Part shown: positions 18,818 through 29,700 of the stretch, in pieces
Layout: every line of letters starts with the position of its first letter
How positions within the stretch are numbered: position 1 is the first letter of the stretch
NCBI RefSeq assembly: GCF_050589845.1
Contig: NZ_JBNGPA010000003.1
Location: 186,001 to 250,000 of the forward strand
DNA: 64,000 nt
Source of the DNA: Carboxylicivirga agarovorans
GTDB taxonomy: Bacteria > Bacteroidota > Bacteroidia > Bacteroidales > Marinilabiliaceae
Direction of reading: 5' to 3'
Translations under genes and position numbers: made by a program
The notes under the pieces: generated by a model
The model's input: the letters and a program-made list of their open reading frames with translations, nothing else
The model's database searches: none
Told to the model about the DNA's origin: nothing

Positions 18818-19723
18818 TTAGTTATCCAGGTGAATCAAATACACTTCACCCATTGGTGTATGACAAATAATTTTATTGCATCCTTGCACGTAACGAGGAT
18901 AGGAGCCAAACCGATCCTGAGACAAAATAACTTGCCTGAATCCTGTTGTGATATCGACAGCAACTATTGAAGATGACCTAATCTCTTGCCCATCATCCTG
19001 GCTTTGCATCCCGATTATTACATGCTCATTCATCCAAACCGGAGCTTCCAGGTCATCGATAATTTCCGTTTTACCACTTTCTATTTCATAGACAAAGCAG
19101 CCCTTGCCTACAGCATATGCACTAATCCATTTTTGGTCAGGAGATAATGAAGGAAACATGTAGTACTGAATATCAAAGGGATTTAGTTGTTGTTGTTCAA
19201 TTTCAGAAATTGCATACACTAACTCTCCCTGAACAACAGTAACAAATGGATATGACAGATATCCGGCCCTGACAGCATCGGCTTGAAAGCTCTCCTCATC
19301 TTCCCACCACATCACCATACGTTTCCACCAGTTTAATTCGGAAACAGTTGCTTCTTCAGTCACACGAATGGTCATTTTCTCAATATCATATTCAAAAACC
19401 TTAACTTCCTTACTGCTGCCATTTGCTAATTGAGCAGTATAGAAAAGGCGGCTATCATCCAACGAAAAAACAAGGTTCTCACAAAAGTTATCCGTAGCGC
19501 ACACCTCCCTTATTTCCTTCGTATCAATATTAAAAAGTCGTAATCCATGTTTAGTATATGAACGAACTGCTATCCACTCACCAGTATTACCCAGTACCGG
19601 AAAAAAGGCCCCTTCGTAACCCGGGATCTCAATTTTATCTACCTTCTTAATGCCAATGATTTCCTGGGCATTAGCCATCAGGCTCATTAGCAATGCAAGG
19701 CAAACCAGTTGAAAACATTTCAT
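18818..19723 (-). CDS. TolB-like WD40/PD40 propeller protein, copy 2
   Basis: 301 residues. Signal peptide 1-19 (MSLMANAQ). Propeller-type repeats: PVLGNTGEWIAVRSYTKHG, LVFSLDDSRLFYTAQL, FPSLSPDQKWISAYAVGKG, VHLIHLDN-like end. It resembles its downstream neighbour in length and repeat style, so the two may be an old tandem duplication that has diverged strongly. It lies 47 nt after the GHL10 gene, with a hairpin in the gap. Probably periplasmic; function unknown beyond the fold. Confidence 0.7.
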   Translation of the reverse strand: MKCFQLVCLALLMSLMANAQEIIGIKKVDKIEIPGYEGAFFPVLGNTGEWIAVRSYTKHGLRLFNIDTKEIREVCATDNFCENLVFSLDDSRLFYTAQLANGSSKEVKVFEYDIEKMTIRVTEEATVSELNWWKRMVMWWEDEESFQADAVRAGYLSYPFVTVVQGELVYAISEIEQQQLNPFDIQYYMFPSLSPDQKWISAYAVGKGCFVYEIESGKTEIIDDLEAPVWMNEHVIIGMQSQDDGQEIRSSSIVAVDITTGFRQVILSQDRFGSYPRYVQGCNKIICHTPMGEVYLIHLDN

Positions 19724-19738
19724 AGCTCAGGCTTTAGT

Positions 19739-19764
19739 CTGCCTGGCCATTACCAGCCAGGCAG
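19739..19764 (-). other. Perfect intercistronic hairpin between GHL10 gene and propeller gene
   Basis: 9-bp perfect stem CTGCCTGGC / GCCAGGCAG with an 8-nt loop, directly between the GHL10 stop (19771) and the next ATG (19723). There is no T-run after it, so it is more likely an mRNA stabilising or processing element than a terminator. Confidence 0.55.
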
Positions 19765-19770
19765 TGTATA

Positions 19771-22554
19771 TCATTGCTTTATAACTTTTATGGTCTTTCT
19801 TTGAGTATCACACTCAAGCATAAGCAGGTAAATTCCTTTTTTCAGTGCTCCTGCCTGAAGCATTGCCGTATACTTTCCTGCACTACGATAGTCGTTCACA
19901 AGAACCGCCAACTCCTTACCCATTAAATCATAAACCACTAACCTGATCTTACCGGATTCCGGAATAAAATAGGATATTGTTTCAGCATTTCTCCTCAAAA
20001 TCGTTGGACAATCGACATGCAACAGTTTGTTTTCAACATCATCAATTGCTGTTGCAACAACATCAAAAGATCGTGTTGCTGACCAGGCAGTATAAGAACT
20101 ACTTCCATAATTCGCCCTTACTTTCACATAATAGCTTGTCAATTCAAGATCAGAATACACCCCTTCATATGTAAAAGCAGGTATAGTCAACACTTTTCTG
20201 TCGGTCCAGGGAAATGTTGACGATTTAGACAACCACATTGTAAATGATTTTGCCCGCGGTTCTTCTGCCATTTCAACAACAACCTGCCCCGAACCTACTA
20301 CAGCTCCTTCAGACGGCGTCAGAATAACCGGCACATCAGGAATAGCATCAACTGTGGTGAACGAAACAAGATCGGACCAGGCAGAAACAATGCGACCACT
20401 TATACCCCTCACTCTGAGATAATAGTGTGTCGATGCAGTTAATTTATTGACAGGTACATCAGCCTGCGTAGCCGTAATACTTTCTGCCTGGTAATGAATC
20501 GTAGAAAAATCTGAATTCAAGGCAATCTGTACTTCATAGACATAACCTAATCCAAGTCCATTCCACTCTATTGTCGGAGTTTGAGATATACCAGTGGCAT
20601 TATTGGCCGGCGATATCACCACACACTTAGGCTCATCAACAAGCGTAAAAGAGAATGTGGCAGACACAAGATCTGTAACTCCCAACATTCGGCTTGTTAC
20701 TCGCCAGTAGTAGGTTTGTCCAATTGTCATAGAAACATTGGTGGCCTCAAACGAATTCGTCTCCACATCCCGCTTGTAAATAATATTATTGAAGCTGACA
20801 TCTGATGCTACTTCAACTTGATAACCTTCCGCATTACTCACTGCATCCCACGCAAAAGAAAATGGCAGGAACACATCCTGGCCATTCGCCGGGAATGTCA
20901 GGTCAGCTGCCACATTCTGCGATGGAGAATGCCCCATCAGTACAGTCGGAAATTCATTTCCATATCTATCCAATACAGCTACAGCAAATTTATGCGTACT
21001 TATCAGTTCAGAACGGGCACTAAGATCGAAGCTTTTCCCGTAGGAAATACCTACTATACACTCTGCTTTAAATGTATTCCCGGCATTGGCAACATCTTCA
21101 TTGGGGATTGCATAGACAACGAAACGCACATTATCCTCCTGTGAATCCCACAACAGATCATTCCCTTCAAGCCTGATATTTGTAACAAGAGCCCTGTCTT
21201 CTGCCTGTTTCCAGTTGATGGCGGGCGCTATTGACATATTTTGATACTCATAGGACTTTAAATAATTCACAAATCCCTGCACAAAAAAGTTTTGAGTCCT
21301 GAAAAAGACACTTCCCGGCGCCCCGTTTTTATCCGCGTCCCGATTCACCTGAATCTGTTTTCCATACTCAGTAGGGGCCAGTTTCAACTTTGAACCACCG
21401 TAAAATGACAAATACTCCAGTAATGACATCCCATTCAGTTCCAGTGCCAAATCTTCTTTCTTTTCTGATTTTAAGGCTGCCGAATATGACGAAGCTTCCA
21501 GACCGGATAGGCTATGACTCACATATAAATGACGATGGAAGCGATTACAAACATCGGACCACCAGGGACTTAATACATCATAATCCTGACCTGCACTGGT
21601 AGTTGGCCAGTATATCTGTGGTGATATATAATCTACTGTTCCTTCCTTTAGCCATGCTACGGGATCACAGTAAATATCCTGATAAGCATTCATACCCGTA
21701 ATTCCCTGGGGAAGTTCAATACCCTCCGAAGCAGCCACGTTACTATCGGTGGTCCAAATGCCGAAAGGCGACAAACCAAATGTTACCCAGGGCTCATTGT
21801 TTTGAATAACCTGATACACATCTGCCACCATCTTATTGACATTATCCCTTCGCCAATCATGCAGATCCATCCCGGATGGCTTGTACAAACCCTGTGAATA
21901 ACTATCTAAACTGCCTGGAGTTCCTCCATAAGCATAGAAATAATCATCAAAGGTAATTCCATCAACATCGTAATTCTGGATGATCTCCTTTACTATATTG
22001 ACAATTAACGTTCTGACACCCGGATTACCAGGATCCAATATGCTTACATTCTTTGAGCCATCACTTTTATCAGGATACTCAAGCACCCATTCAGGATTTG
22101 TTTGCCGATAGTCTCCGGCTGCACCATCATATTTTCCAACTGATGACTCAAAACGATAAGGATTCAACCAGGCATGCAATTCCATACCACGCTTATGCGC
22201 CTCCTCAATTGCAAATTCCAGGGGATCATAGCCCGGATCCAGTCCACGGGTCGCTACCAGATGTGATGACCATGGCTCATAGGACGATTCATACATTGCA
22301 TCACATTCTGAACGGACCTGAAAAAAGACAGTGTTTATATTAGCTTCCTGTAACTTGTTCAGAAGGTTTATCAGTTGGTTTTTTTGCTGACTAATGTAAT
22401 AAGCATCACCCGTTGAAGGTATCTTTGACGAAGGCCAATCAAGCCCCCATACAGTGGTCAACCATGTCGAACGCATTTCGCGTTTTGGACCCGACTGCGC
22501 CATCACACCTACACTTAGCAGTAACATGCATAAACAAAGTAAAATTCCTCTCAT
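19771..22554 (-). CDS. Secreted GHL10 (DigH/YddW-like) glycosidase with FN3/Ig-like and T9SS domains
   Basis: 927 residues from the ATG at 22554, where MRGILLCLCMLLLSVGVMAQ is a good signal peptide; the open frame upstream to 22620 has none. The GHL10 (DUF187) barrel spans about 25-345: REMRSTWLTTVWGLDWPS, NTVFFQVRSECDAMYES, LHAWLNPYR, VDGITFDDYFY, WVTFGLSPFGIW, ISPQIYWP. The E. coli member DigH (YddW) cuts peptidoglycan glycan strands from which stem peptides have been removed. After the barrel come a linker domain, three FN3/Ig-like modules (about 510-840), and a T9SS sorting domain (SYFIPESGKIRLVVYDLMG, GIYLLML). T9SS export puts it outside the cell. It is in one operon with the amidase, which would make its substrate. 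Peptidoglycan as substrate is inferred from DigH; other GHL10 members may differ. Confidence 0.85.
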   Translation of the reverse strand: MRGILLCLCMLLLSVGVMAQSGPKREMRSTWLTTVWGLDWPSSKIPSTGDAYYISQQKNQLINLLNKLQEANINTVFFQVRSECDAMYESSYEPWSSHLVATRGLDPGYDPLEFAIEEAHKRGMELHAWLNPYRFESSVGKYDGAAGDYRQTNPEWVLEYPDKSDGSKNVSILDPGNPGVRTLIVNIVKEIIQNYDVDGITFDDYFYAYGGTPGSLDSYSQGLYKPSGMDLHDWRRDNVNKMVADVYQVIQNNEPWVTFGLSPFGIWTTDSNVAASEGIELPQGITGMNAYQDIYCDPVAWLKEGTVDYISPQIYWPTTSAGQDYDVLSPWWSDVCNRFHRHLYVSHSLSGLEASSYSAALKSEKKEDLALELNGMSLLEYLSFYGGSKLKLAPTEYGKQIQVNRDADKNGAPGSVFFRTQNFFVQGFVNYLKSYEYQNMSIAPAINWKQAEDRALVTNIRLEGNDLLWDSQEDNVRFVVYAIPNEDVANAGNTFKAECIVGISYGKSFDLSARSELISTHKFAVAVLDRYGNEFPTVLMGHSPSQNVAADLTFPANGQDVFLPFSFAWDAVSNAEGYQVEVASDVSFNNIIYKRDVETNSFEATNVSMTIGQTYYWRVTSRMLGVTDLVSATFSFTLVDEPKCVVISPANNATGISQTPTIEWNGLGLGYVYEVQIALNSDFSTIHYQAESITATQADVPVNKLTASTHYYLRVRGISGRIVSAWSDLVSFTTVDAIPDVPVILTPSEGAVVGSGQVVVEMAEEPRAKSFTMWLSKSSTFPWTDRKVLTIPAFTYEGVYSDLELTSYYVKVRANYGSSSYTAWSATRSFDVVATAIDDVENKLLHVDCPTILRRNAETISYFIPESGKIRLVVYDLMGKELAVLVNDYRSAGKYTAMLQAGALKKGIYLLMLECDTQRKTIKVIKQ

Positions 22555-22639
22555 GTATATGAAATTATCTTTTATAACAAGGTTAATTAGTATGACATTG
22601 AGCTTTGCCCATCGACACAACCCAATGTCATTACTGCTT

Positions 22640-24256
22640 TTATCTCAATTGATGATCAATGGCGATACCATAGGCTTCAACACCTTCTAAAAAGAACTCA
22701 GGCGCTGCCGTATCATCATTTAATTTGTATCGTTTTATTCCTGATTGCTGTTGAGGATTATCACTTCCTGCAGGACCTCGATAAGCATAATACAGGTAAC
22801 CATCGCCGTTCTCGTCTACGTCAATAGCCATTCCTGTCACAAATACATTCTCCGAATCTCCACCAACACCATCGTCAGCACCCAGCATATCAACGATTTT
22901 TACATAATTACCTTCCATATCAAAACAGAAAATAATTTTATGAGCCTGTGATGCGGCATAGATAAAACCATTTACCTCATCAACCACCATACCACGAATG
23001 GCAAAAGTTGTCATCATTGACCCGGCTGCCGGTGCAGGTTCCTCTGCGCTTACAGCTTCACCTTTTACATCAGATTCAACAAAGCGAAATACTCCGGCTC
23101 CATTGGAGTTTTTGGACCACCAGAAGGTATCACCAAATTTGGCTATGGGTCCGTTAACATTACCCCAATAAATACCTTTACCGTAATATCCGGTCCAGTT
23201 ATTACGAACAAAATAGTCAACTTCATCTGTCGAGAATTTCATATTACGTGTATCCAGAGACATACGGAATATACCTTCGCGTCGATCAGCCCAGTAAATC
23301 TGGTTATTGGGCTCATCAATAAAACCATAATAAAAATCCTGGTAGGCATCACCACCAAAGTTCTCTATTACCGTCTCTCTTTTTGAACCATCATGAGCTA
23401 CTGCGAAAATTTCACCATCTCCCCTTCCGGCAGTTGTAGCAGAATATGTAAAAACTGACCCTGCATCAAAAATATAGCACCAATCACCGGCAAACTGCAT
23501 TGTCAAAGGATGTTTACCTGAACGGAATCCCAGGTCGAAGGGTTTATTTACCGACTCATCAACACCATCAATAATTTTACGTGACATGACATTACCGTCT
23601 TTCACTGCATAATAAAGTGTTTTAACAGGCTTATCGTAGTTAACACGTACATTAACAGTTAAGGGGGCCAGTTGCTTTTCTCCCATGGTAACAGTCAAGC
23701 TCACTTTCTGACTTCCAATGGTACCAAAAGTCACCACCGGTGATTCAACTGTTGAGGAAAAATCCTCTCCAACCTCATCTCCCTGCGTTGCTTCAGGAAA
23801 ATTCCACTTGTAGCTTACCTCCAGGTTTTCAGGATTCAATAACTGCACTGTAAAAGCCACCTCTGACTGATTATAGATAATTGCCGGATCGCTCGACGTG
23901 TAGTTTACCACTGGAACAATGTCGCTGATCATCAAGCTTTTCTCCAGCTCATACTTACCACCGTCAACAATTAACCTCACCTTATAGGTTGCTGGCTCAG
24001 TGTATTTGTGTACCGGACTTTTCTCTGTAGAGGTGGCACCATCACCAAAATGCCATTCCCAGCTCGACCCGATAATTGATTTGTTTACAAAGCTTATTTC
24101 CTCACCTATTACATAATGAATAGATGAAGACTGGTAGGTAAAATCAATGCTTACGTCTGCAAATTCTTCTGATTCAATTTCGTTTTCACATGAGGTAACA
24201 CCAACCACCACGACCAGGACCAGGAGAAGAGATAATATTTTATGAATTTGTTTCAT
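22640..24256 (-). CDS. PKD-domain lipoprotein with C-terminal propeller
   Basis: 538 residues. Lipoprotein signal with Cys23 (VVVGVTSCENE). Two PKD-type Ig folds (about 35-110, with SSWEWHFGDGATSTEKSPVHKY, and about 112-205), then a YWTD/NHL-like propeller (about 210-538: YGFIDEPNNQIYWADRREGI, RGMVVDEVNGFIYAASQAHK, VTGMAIDVDENGDGYLYYAY). No catalytic motif. Its place after SusC, SusD and another lipoprotein is that of surface glycan-binding proteins (SGBPs) in PULs, and PKD modules act as spacers in such proteins. The SGBP role is inference from position. It lies 22 nt after the upstream gene. Confidence 0.72.
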   Translation of the reverse strand: MKQIHKILSLLLVLVVVVGVTSCENEIESEEFADVSIDFTYQSSSIHYVIGEEISFVNKSIIGSSWEWHFGDGATSTEKSPVHKYTEPATYKVRLIVDGGKYELEKSLMISDIVPVVNYTSSDPAIIYNQSEVAFTVQLLNPENLEVSYKWNFPEATQGDEVGEDFSSTVESPVVTFGTIGSQKVSLTVTMGEKQLAPLTVNVRVNYDKPVKTLYYAVKDGNVMSRKIIDGVDESVNKPFDLGFRSGKHPLTMQFAGDWCYIFDAGSVFTYSATTAGRGDGEIFAVAHDGSKRETVIENFGGDAYQDFYYGFIDEPNNQIYWADRREGIFRMSLDTRNMKFSTDEVDYFVRNNWTGYYGKGIYWGNVNGPIAKFGDTFWWSKNSNGAGVFRFVESDVKGEAVSAEEPAPAAGSMMTTFAIRGMVVDEVNGFIYAASQAHKIIFCFDMEGNYVKIVDMLGADDGVGGDSENVFVTGMAIDVDENGDGYLYYAYRGPAGSDNPQQQSGIKRYKLNDDTAAPEFFLEGVEAYGIAIDHQLR

Positions 24257-24278
24257 CGGTCTATTGATTAATTCATTA

Positions 24279-25124
24279 TTAGTTTATTTCAACAGCTTTT
24301 AATTCAGAGAACACCTCCACATCATTGCCGTTTACAACTCTGAATTGTGATTCCAGCGTATAAATTCTGCTGTAAAGAATCTGAAAAGCAAATGTGTTAG
24401 GATTATAGATCAGATCCTGCAATGGCACCTGACTGAACAGCTCATAAAGAACAGGCTTCGATTCCTCTTTCATTACTTTTTCGGAACCAATAACTTCTTC
24501 CGTATCCGGATCAATAATCTCAACATCATCAAAATGAGTGTCAAAAGTCTCCTGGTCGATCAGGGCTGCCCTTTCCACCAATATCAACTGAAGCAGTTCG
24601 TAATCGAGTGTTTCGAATAAGCCGTCATAAAACTGCTCAATAAAAGATGCAGGAAACAGTTTTGTCACTTGTCCCTCATCGTAGCTGCCAGGATTTTCTA
24701 TAATGGTTGGCGCCAGCGTATAACTGACCGGGAAACTATCATCAATGATATACGCTGCCTTTTCAACATCATAACTTGTTGTGACATGCTCATACTCCAA
24801 TATTACCTGCGACTCCCTTGCTGTTTCGGCAGAGTCAAGAGAAAGTGAGTAATCGTTCACTCCCGAAGTCAACCCATATTTCAGGCTTTTCTGAATACCG
24901 TACCAAAGCTCCAGGTTATTAAAGCGGTCATCAACCGACCAATATTCGGTATAAAAAGGCACATCGGCACCAGCCTTTGAATTGGTTGCCCCTGTCTCGT
25001 AATATACATTCGCCCCCATATAACCGGTTCGAACCAGTTCGTCGACCGGATCATTTATTTCGCATGCGCTAAAGATCAACATCCCTGGCAATAGAAAAAT
25101 GAAATATTTTATTATGTTTTTCAT
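24279..25124 (-). CDS. Uncharacterised PUL lipoprotein
   Basis: 281 residues. Lipoprotein signal MKNIIKYFIFLLPGMLIFSA with Cys21. I do not recognise the family. The mature part has an N-terminal beta-rich half (YMGANVYYETGATNS, SVDDRFNNLELWYGIQKSLK, YSLSLDSAETARESQVILEY) and an acidic C-terminal half (FDDVEIIDPDTEEVIGSEKV). There are no conserved catalytic-looking clusters and no transmembrane segment after the lipid anchor. It sits directly after susD (25 nt) and before the PKD lipoprotein, so it is a candidate accessory binding protein of this SusCD complex. It might be the ligand-specific component of the putative peptidoglycan locus. Confidence 0.65.
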   Translation of the reverse strand: MKNIIKYFIFLLPGMLIFSACEINDPVDELVRTGYMGANVYYETGATNSKAGADVPFYTEYWSVDDRFNNLELWYGIQKSLKYGLTSGVNDYSLSLDSAETARESQVILEYEHVTTSYDVEKAAYIIDDSFPVSYTLAPTIIENPGSYDEGQVTKLFPASFIEQFYDGLFETLDYELLQLILVERAALIDQETFDTHFDDVEIIDPDTEEVIGSEKVMKEESKPVLYELFSQVPLQDLIYNPNTFAFQILYSRIYTLESQFRVVNGNDVEVFSELKAVEIN

Positions 25125-25149
25125 CGTCTTTTCTGTTTAATGGATTAGC

Positions 25150-26739
25150 TTAATTCGTTCTTCCCCAAATCATAGGTTTCTTCAACCATTCAGGATTCTG
25201 GAATGCGCCCATACTCTCAAGTTGCGTTCGATTGTACTTTTCTTCAGTTTCAGGATCATAATTCAGACGATGGATCCATTCATTTGGTGTTGACCAATAA
25301 GCTTCATACAGGTTATGAGGCCTGCGTAGTCCAGGGTATATGATCTCGCCATTGTATTGAATGCCATTTTCATCATTACTATAGCCATACCTTCGCAGGT
25401 CAGTCCATTGCTCTGGTTGCAGATACATGGCAATATACTTCTGCTTCATCACATCAGCCAGTGTAACATTGGCCGAACCAGGTACCGCATTAGGATTGAT
25501 CAGGTATGCCTCTATTTCTTCGATTGGCACACCCATACGATTCATATGATAACGAATACCTTCTTTCATCTGCTCTACAGCTTTAGCCTTATCTCCTGCC
25601 CAATAAGCAGCTTCGGCAACAATAAAATTAAGCTCTCCCCGGGTTAAAAGACAAATGGTAGATGTATCTGTGGTAAGAACCTTATCATACAACAAAGGGT
25701 ACCATGCAGACTGGTGCGTTGCAGGCATACCAATATTATTTTCCAAATATCTGTAGGTCGTATCAACTCCTGCCTCCTCATCACCACGTGCATCCATCAG
25801 ATAAGGCAAGCGCGGATCAACTGCCTCGCCGGTCGCAGGGTCATAGCCAAGTACATTTTCCATAAAATACTTAGCAGGAATAGCGCCTAACAAATTATTC
25901 GTACGACTCTCCCAGCTATTTACAGCACGATTGGTACGTCCCCAAAAACAATTCTGCTCAACAGCCGTTCCGCCGTCAAACTTGTAATTTGGATCCTGCC
26001 AGCCATTAAGTGCCATCTCTGCAGCTTCAATAATCATCTGACAAGTGGCGGCATCAGTATTTTGATTGGGCAACTGGCGCAACAATATGCGGGCCTTAAT
26101 ACCATAAACAAACTGCTTCCATTTAAGCATATCACCTCCATAGATACGGTCAATACTCTCATCCATCTTAACATTAGATGCCTGAGAGACTTCAGGTGAA
26201 TCGTACAACTCCAATAAAGCATCCACCTCCTCAAGCATCCATTCGTAAATGCTTTCCTGTGTATCATATTCAGGATCCTCTGTATAGGCAGTACTTCTTG
26301 GCATATCTCCAAAGGCATCGGTCGTTTGCTGATTGGATAGCAAACGCATGGTTCGCGCAACGGCTTCATAGTTTTCATTACCACCTTCTTCCAGGTAACG
26401 CAATATCGTATTCACATTGGTACCCACATCAATGAAATGGCGGCGCCACATGGGGTGACGGTTCATACCTAAAAACTCCCATCCACTCTGATAAGCGCGT
26501 GCCCCTGTCTGACTGCGACCACCCGTTGTCAGGCACTGACTCAAATACATCCCATATTCACTATGATCATAGTTTTCAAGGGCACTGTAAAACAGCACCG
26601 GTGGCATTAACAGATCCACACTGGCTTTAACTGGCCTGTTGGGGTCGATGTTGTCACTAATAAAATCATCGCAAGAAGCAAAAATTGCCAGCCCCACTAT
26701 TAATAAAACGATATATCTCAAATTCTTCATGATCTTCAT
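25150..26739 (-). CDS. SusD-family lipoprotein (SusD-like_2 type)
   Basis: 529 residues, start ATG at 26739, two nt after the susC stop. Lipoprotein signal with Cys23 (GLAIFASCDD). SusD-like_2 features: DDFISDNIDPNRPVKASVDL, NQQTTDAFGDMPRSTAYT, WKQFVYGIKARILLRQLPNQ, ELNFIVAEAAYWAGDKAKAV, MKQKYIAMYLQPEQWTDLRR. It caps the paired SusC transporter on the outer membrane. Many annotated relatives of this subtype bind non-starch ligands. The ligand here is probably what the amidase and GHL10 enzyme release, such as muropeptide or glycan fragments; that is inference. Confidence 0.93.
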   Translation of the reverse strand: MKIMKNLRYIVLLIVGLAIFASCDDFISDNIDPNRPVKASVDLLMPPVLFYSALENYDHSEYGMYLSQCLTTGGRSQTGARAYQSGWEFLGMNRHPMWRRHFIDVGTNVNTILRYLEEGGNENYEAVARTMRLLSNQQTTDAFGDMPRSTAYTEDPEYDTQESIYEWMLEEVDALLELYDSPEVSQASNVKMDESIDRIYGGDMLKWKQFVYGIKARILLRQLPNQNTDAATCQMIIEAAEMALNGWQDPNYKFDGGTAVEQNCFWGRTNRAVNSWESRTNNLLGAIPAKYFMENVLGYDPATGEAVDPRLPYLMDARGDEEAGVDTTYRYLENNIGMPATHQSAWYPLLYDKVLTTDTSTICLLTRGELNFIVAEAAYWAGDKAKAVEQMKEGIRYHMNRMGVPIEEIEAYLINPNAVPGSANVTLADVMKQKYIAMYLQPEQWTDLRRYGYSNDENGIQYNGEIIYPGLRRPHNLYEAYWSTPNEWIHRLNYDPETEEKYNRTQLESMGAFQNPEWLKKPMIWGRTN

Positions 26740-26741
26740 TC

Positions 26742-29700
26742 TTAAAAGTTAGCGGTAATGTTAAATGCAACTGATCGTGTACTTGGTATCCGCAAATAAT
26801 CAATACCATAAGTACCAGCTCCCCTGGAATTACCAGTATGGTTAACGATCGGATCAGAACCCGAGTAATTGGACCAAAGCAGAAGGTTACGCCCGGTAAC
26901 AGTCACTTTAAGTCCATCTATCCCAATTTGCTTCGACATCGAACTCAAATCATAAGACAAGGCAACAGTTGACAAACGAACAAATGATCCGTCTTCCACA
27001 AAGTTTGAACTTGCAGGTGCAAAGTAGTTGGTGTAAAATAACTGATCGAAAATAACCGGTGTTGTATTAGGAACATAAGTACCATCGGGCTGTTCCACTA
27101 CTCCCTCTACAATAATTTCCCTGTTTCTGTAGTCTTCGAGGTTAGCAGCCATACCACTGCCCATTAAATATTGCAATGTCCCATTATAAACATCCCCACC
27201 TTTCCTGACATCCAGCAATACTGATAAGCCTAAATTTTTATAACGCCATGAGTTTTCGATACCCACTGTAAAATCAGGCTCCCTGTTACCCAGCAAGGTG
27301 GTACTGGTTCCCCCAACTACCGGAGTTCCATTTTCCCTGACTACCACCTGCCCGTCATCTGTTCGCAAATAGTCTTTCCCGGTTATACCAAAGACAGGTC
27401 CGTGCTCAATGGAAGACGGTCTCATCGTACCGATTTGACCGGCATAATGATAGATCTCTCTTAAATCATCCGGCAAATCGCCAACCGTTCCTTCATTGTG
27501 TGCAAAGTTGGTGGTCAAATCCCATGTCAAATTAGAATTAGTCAAGATGCGCTGATTCCATGTTACTTCAATACCTTTATTGGAAATATCCCCCTCATTA
27601 CGGGTTTGAAGAACATTACCGGTAGGAAGAGGCACACGCACAGTCACAATCTGCCCGTCAACAAATGTCGAATAGTACGCTACATCTATGCGCGTTTTAT
27701 CATTGAACAAACGCATATCAACACCAATCTCCCATGAGTCCGTCATTTCCGGATCCAGATAGCGGTTACCGCTACTTACCGGATCGAAACCATAACCACC
27801 ATCAGGATGTTGCGACCAGTTTTTCAGGTAATTGTGCTGCTTATACGGGTTGGTATCCTTACCAACCCTGGCCCAGTTACCTCTTAGCTTACCAAAACTG
27901 ATCAAAGGTGAGTCAACATTTAACAACTCCGTTAAAATCAGACCACCACTAAACGAAGGGTAACGGTATGAATCTTTATCATCTGCCAACGTAGATGAGA
28001 AATCATTTCTTAATGTAGCTCCAACATGAGCAATACCTTTGTAATCAAATTTGATCTCCCCAAAAATACCCACGAGCTCTTTTTGCGAATAACCTACATA
28101 AACATCGTTCTCGTTTTTCACATCCAGGTTATTGAAACTATACAGCGTAGGAATTATAAAGTCATATCCCTTTGCCGACAGTGAGCTTCCTTTACTACGT
28201 TTAAAATCGATTCCGGCCATGGCCTCCAGCTTGATGTCTGCTGTAATATTTTTAGAGTATTGAGCGAGGGCTCCAAAATTGATAACCTCACTCTTACCCT
28301 CGTATAAAGACATATAGCCCAGGTAAGGCAAATCCTCTGCTGCCGTCTCATCTTCAGGATCAGGCCAGCGTGGTGTTTGTATATATTCGCTGTCTGAGTT
28401 GGTTAAATCATAACTCACTCGTCCGGTTAGCTTTAAATCCTTTACCGGGCTCCATCTGACAGCCCCCTGTACCAAAGTACGATAACTATTCCCCTGACTT
28501 GAATCTTCGTGTCGGGACCAGTTAGGGTTCAAAGGCGAATTATACCTGTTATTTGAATTTTCATACAACCAGCGAATATTTCCTTCGGGTGTTTTATAAT
28601 AACTCATGTCGTCATCAATAGGCCATGAGTATACACTGCCCATACTTGAACCTCCTCTTGATTCCTTATTGGTAATATTGGCCATTAAATCGACGGAAAG
28701 GTTTTCACGAATCTTATACTCCGACTTAGTCAAAAAGGTAAAACGCTTCAGATAATCATTAGGCATTACTCCTTCATGATCCAAATAACTTAATGAAGCA
28801 TAGGTATTGAACTTCTCCGTACCTCCTGACAATGACAAGTCATACTTCTGCATGACGCCTGTTTGCAAAAAATTATCAACATTATCATATGTACTTGTAC
28901 CTTCAGGCATTAACGGTCCCCAGCCCCCTTTTGACTCCTCGCGATAAACACCTAATCCACCACGCAGATAGGAATCCTGCAAGTCCGGCAGATTAGCTAC
29001 CTGCTCTAACTGAAGTGTCGTACTTAACGAAACCTGCATTGCTCCGGCTTTACCTGATTTTGTTGTGATCATAATGGCACCATTGGCCGCTTCAGAACCA
29101 TATAAAGCTGCAGCAGCGGCACCTTTCAGAATCGTTACAGTCTCGATATCTTCGGGATTGATTTCGGCAGCTTTTGCCGCACCACCCGCCACATGCATTC
29201 CATTCAGAATAAATATTGGTTCATTGTTCATGCTAGGATCAATGGATGAAGCCCCGCGTATTAAGATTTGAGATGCTGCATTTGGCGAACCTCCGGCAGA
29301 CGATACTTCAACACCCGCTACACGTCCCTGCAAAGAGTTGACAAAATTATTCTGCTTATCCTGTGTAATTTTCTCGGCTCCTACAGCCTGTACTGCAAAA
29401 TTTAAGCTTTTCTTTTCTGCAACCACACCCATGGCAGTTACAACGACCTCATCCAAACCAGTTGATTCTTCAAGAAGTATAATATTGATCTCATTTTGAT
29501 CTCCAACTAATATATCCTGCGCCTCAAATCCTATATATGAATACGAGATTGTAGCACCGGCTGAAACCGTTATAACATATTCACCATCAAGGTTCGTTAT
29601 CACTCCATTGGTGGTTCCTTTCTCTATAATATTAACACCAGGCAGCGCTTCTCCGCCTGCATCCGTTACTTTCCCCGTAACCTGTTTCTGCTCCTGCTGC

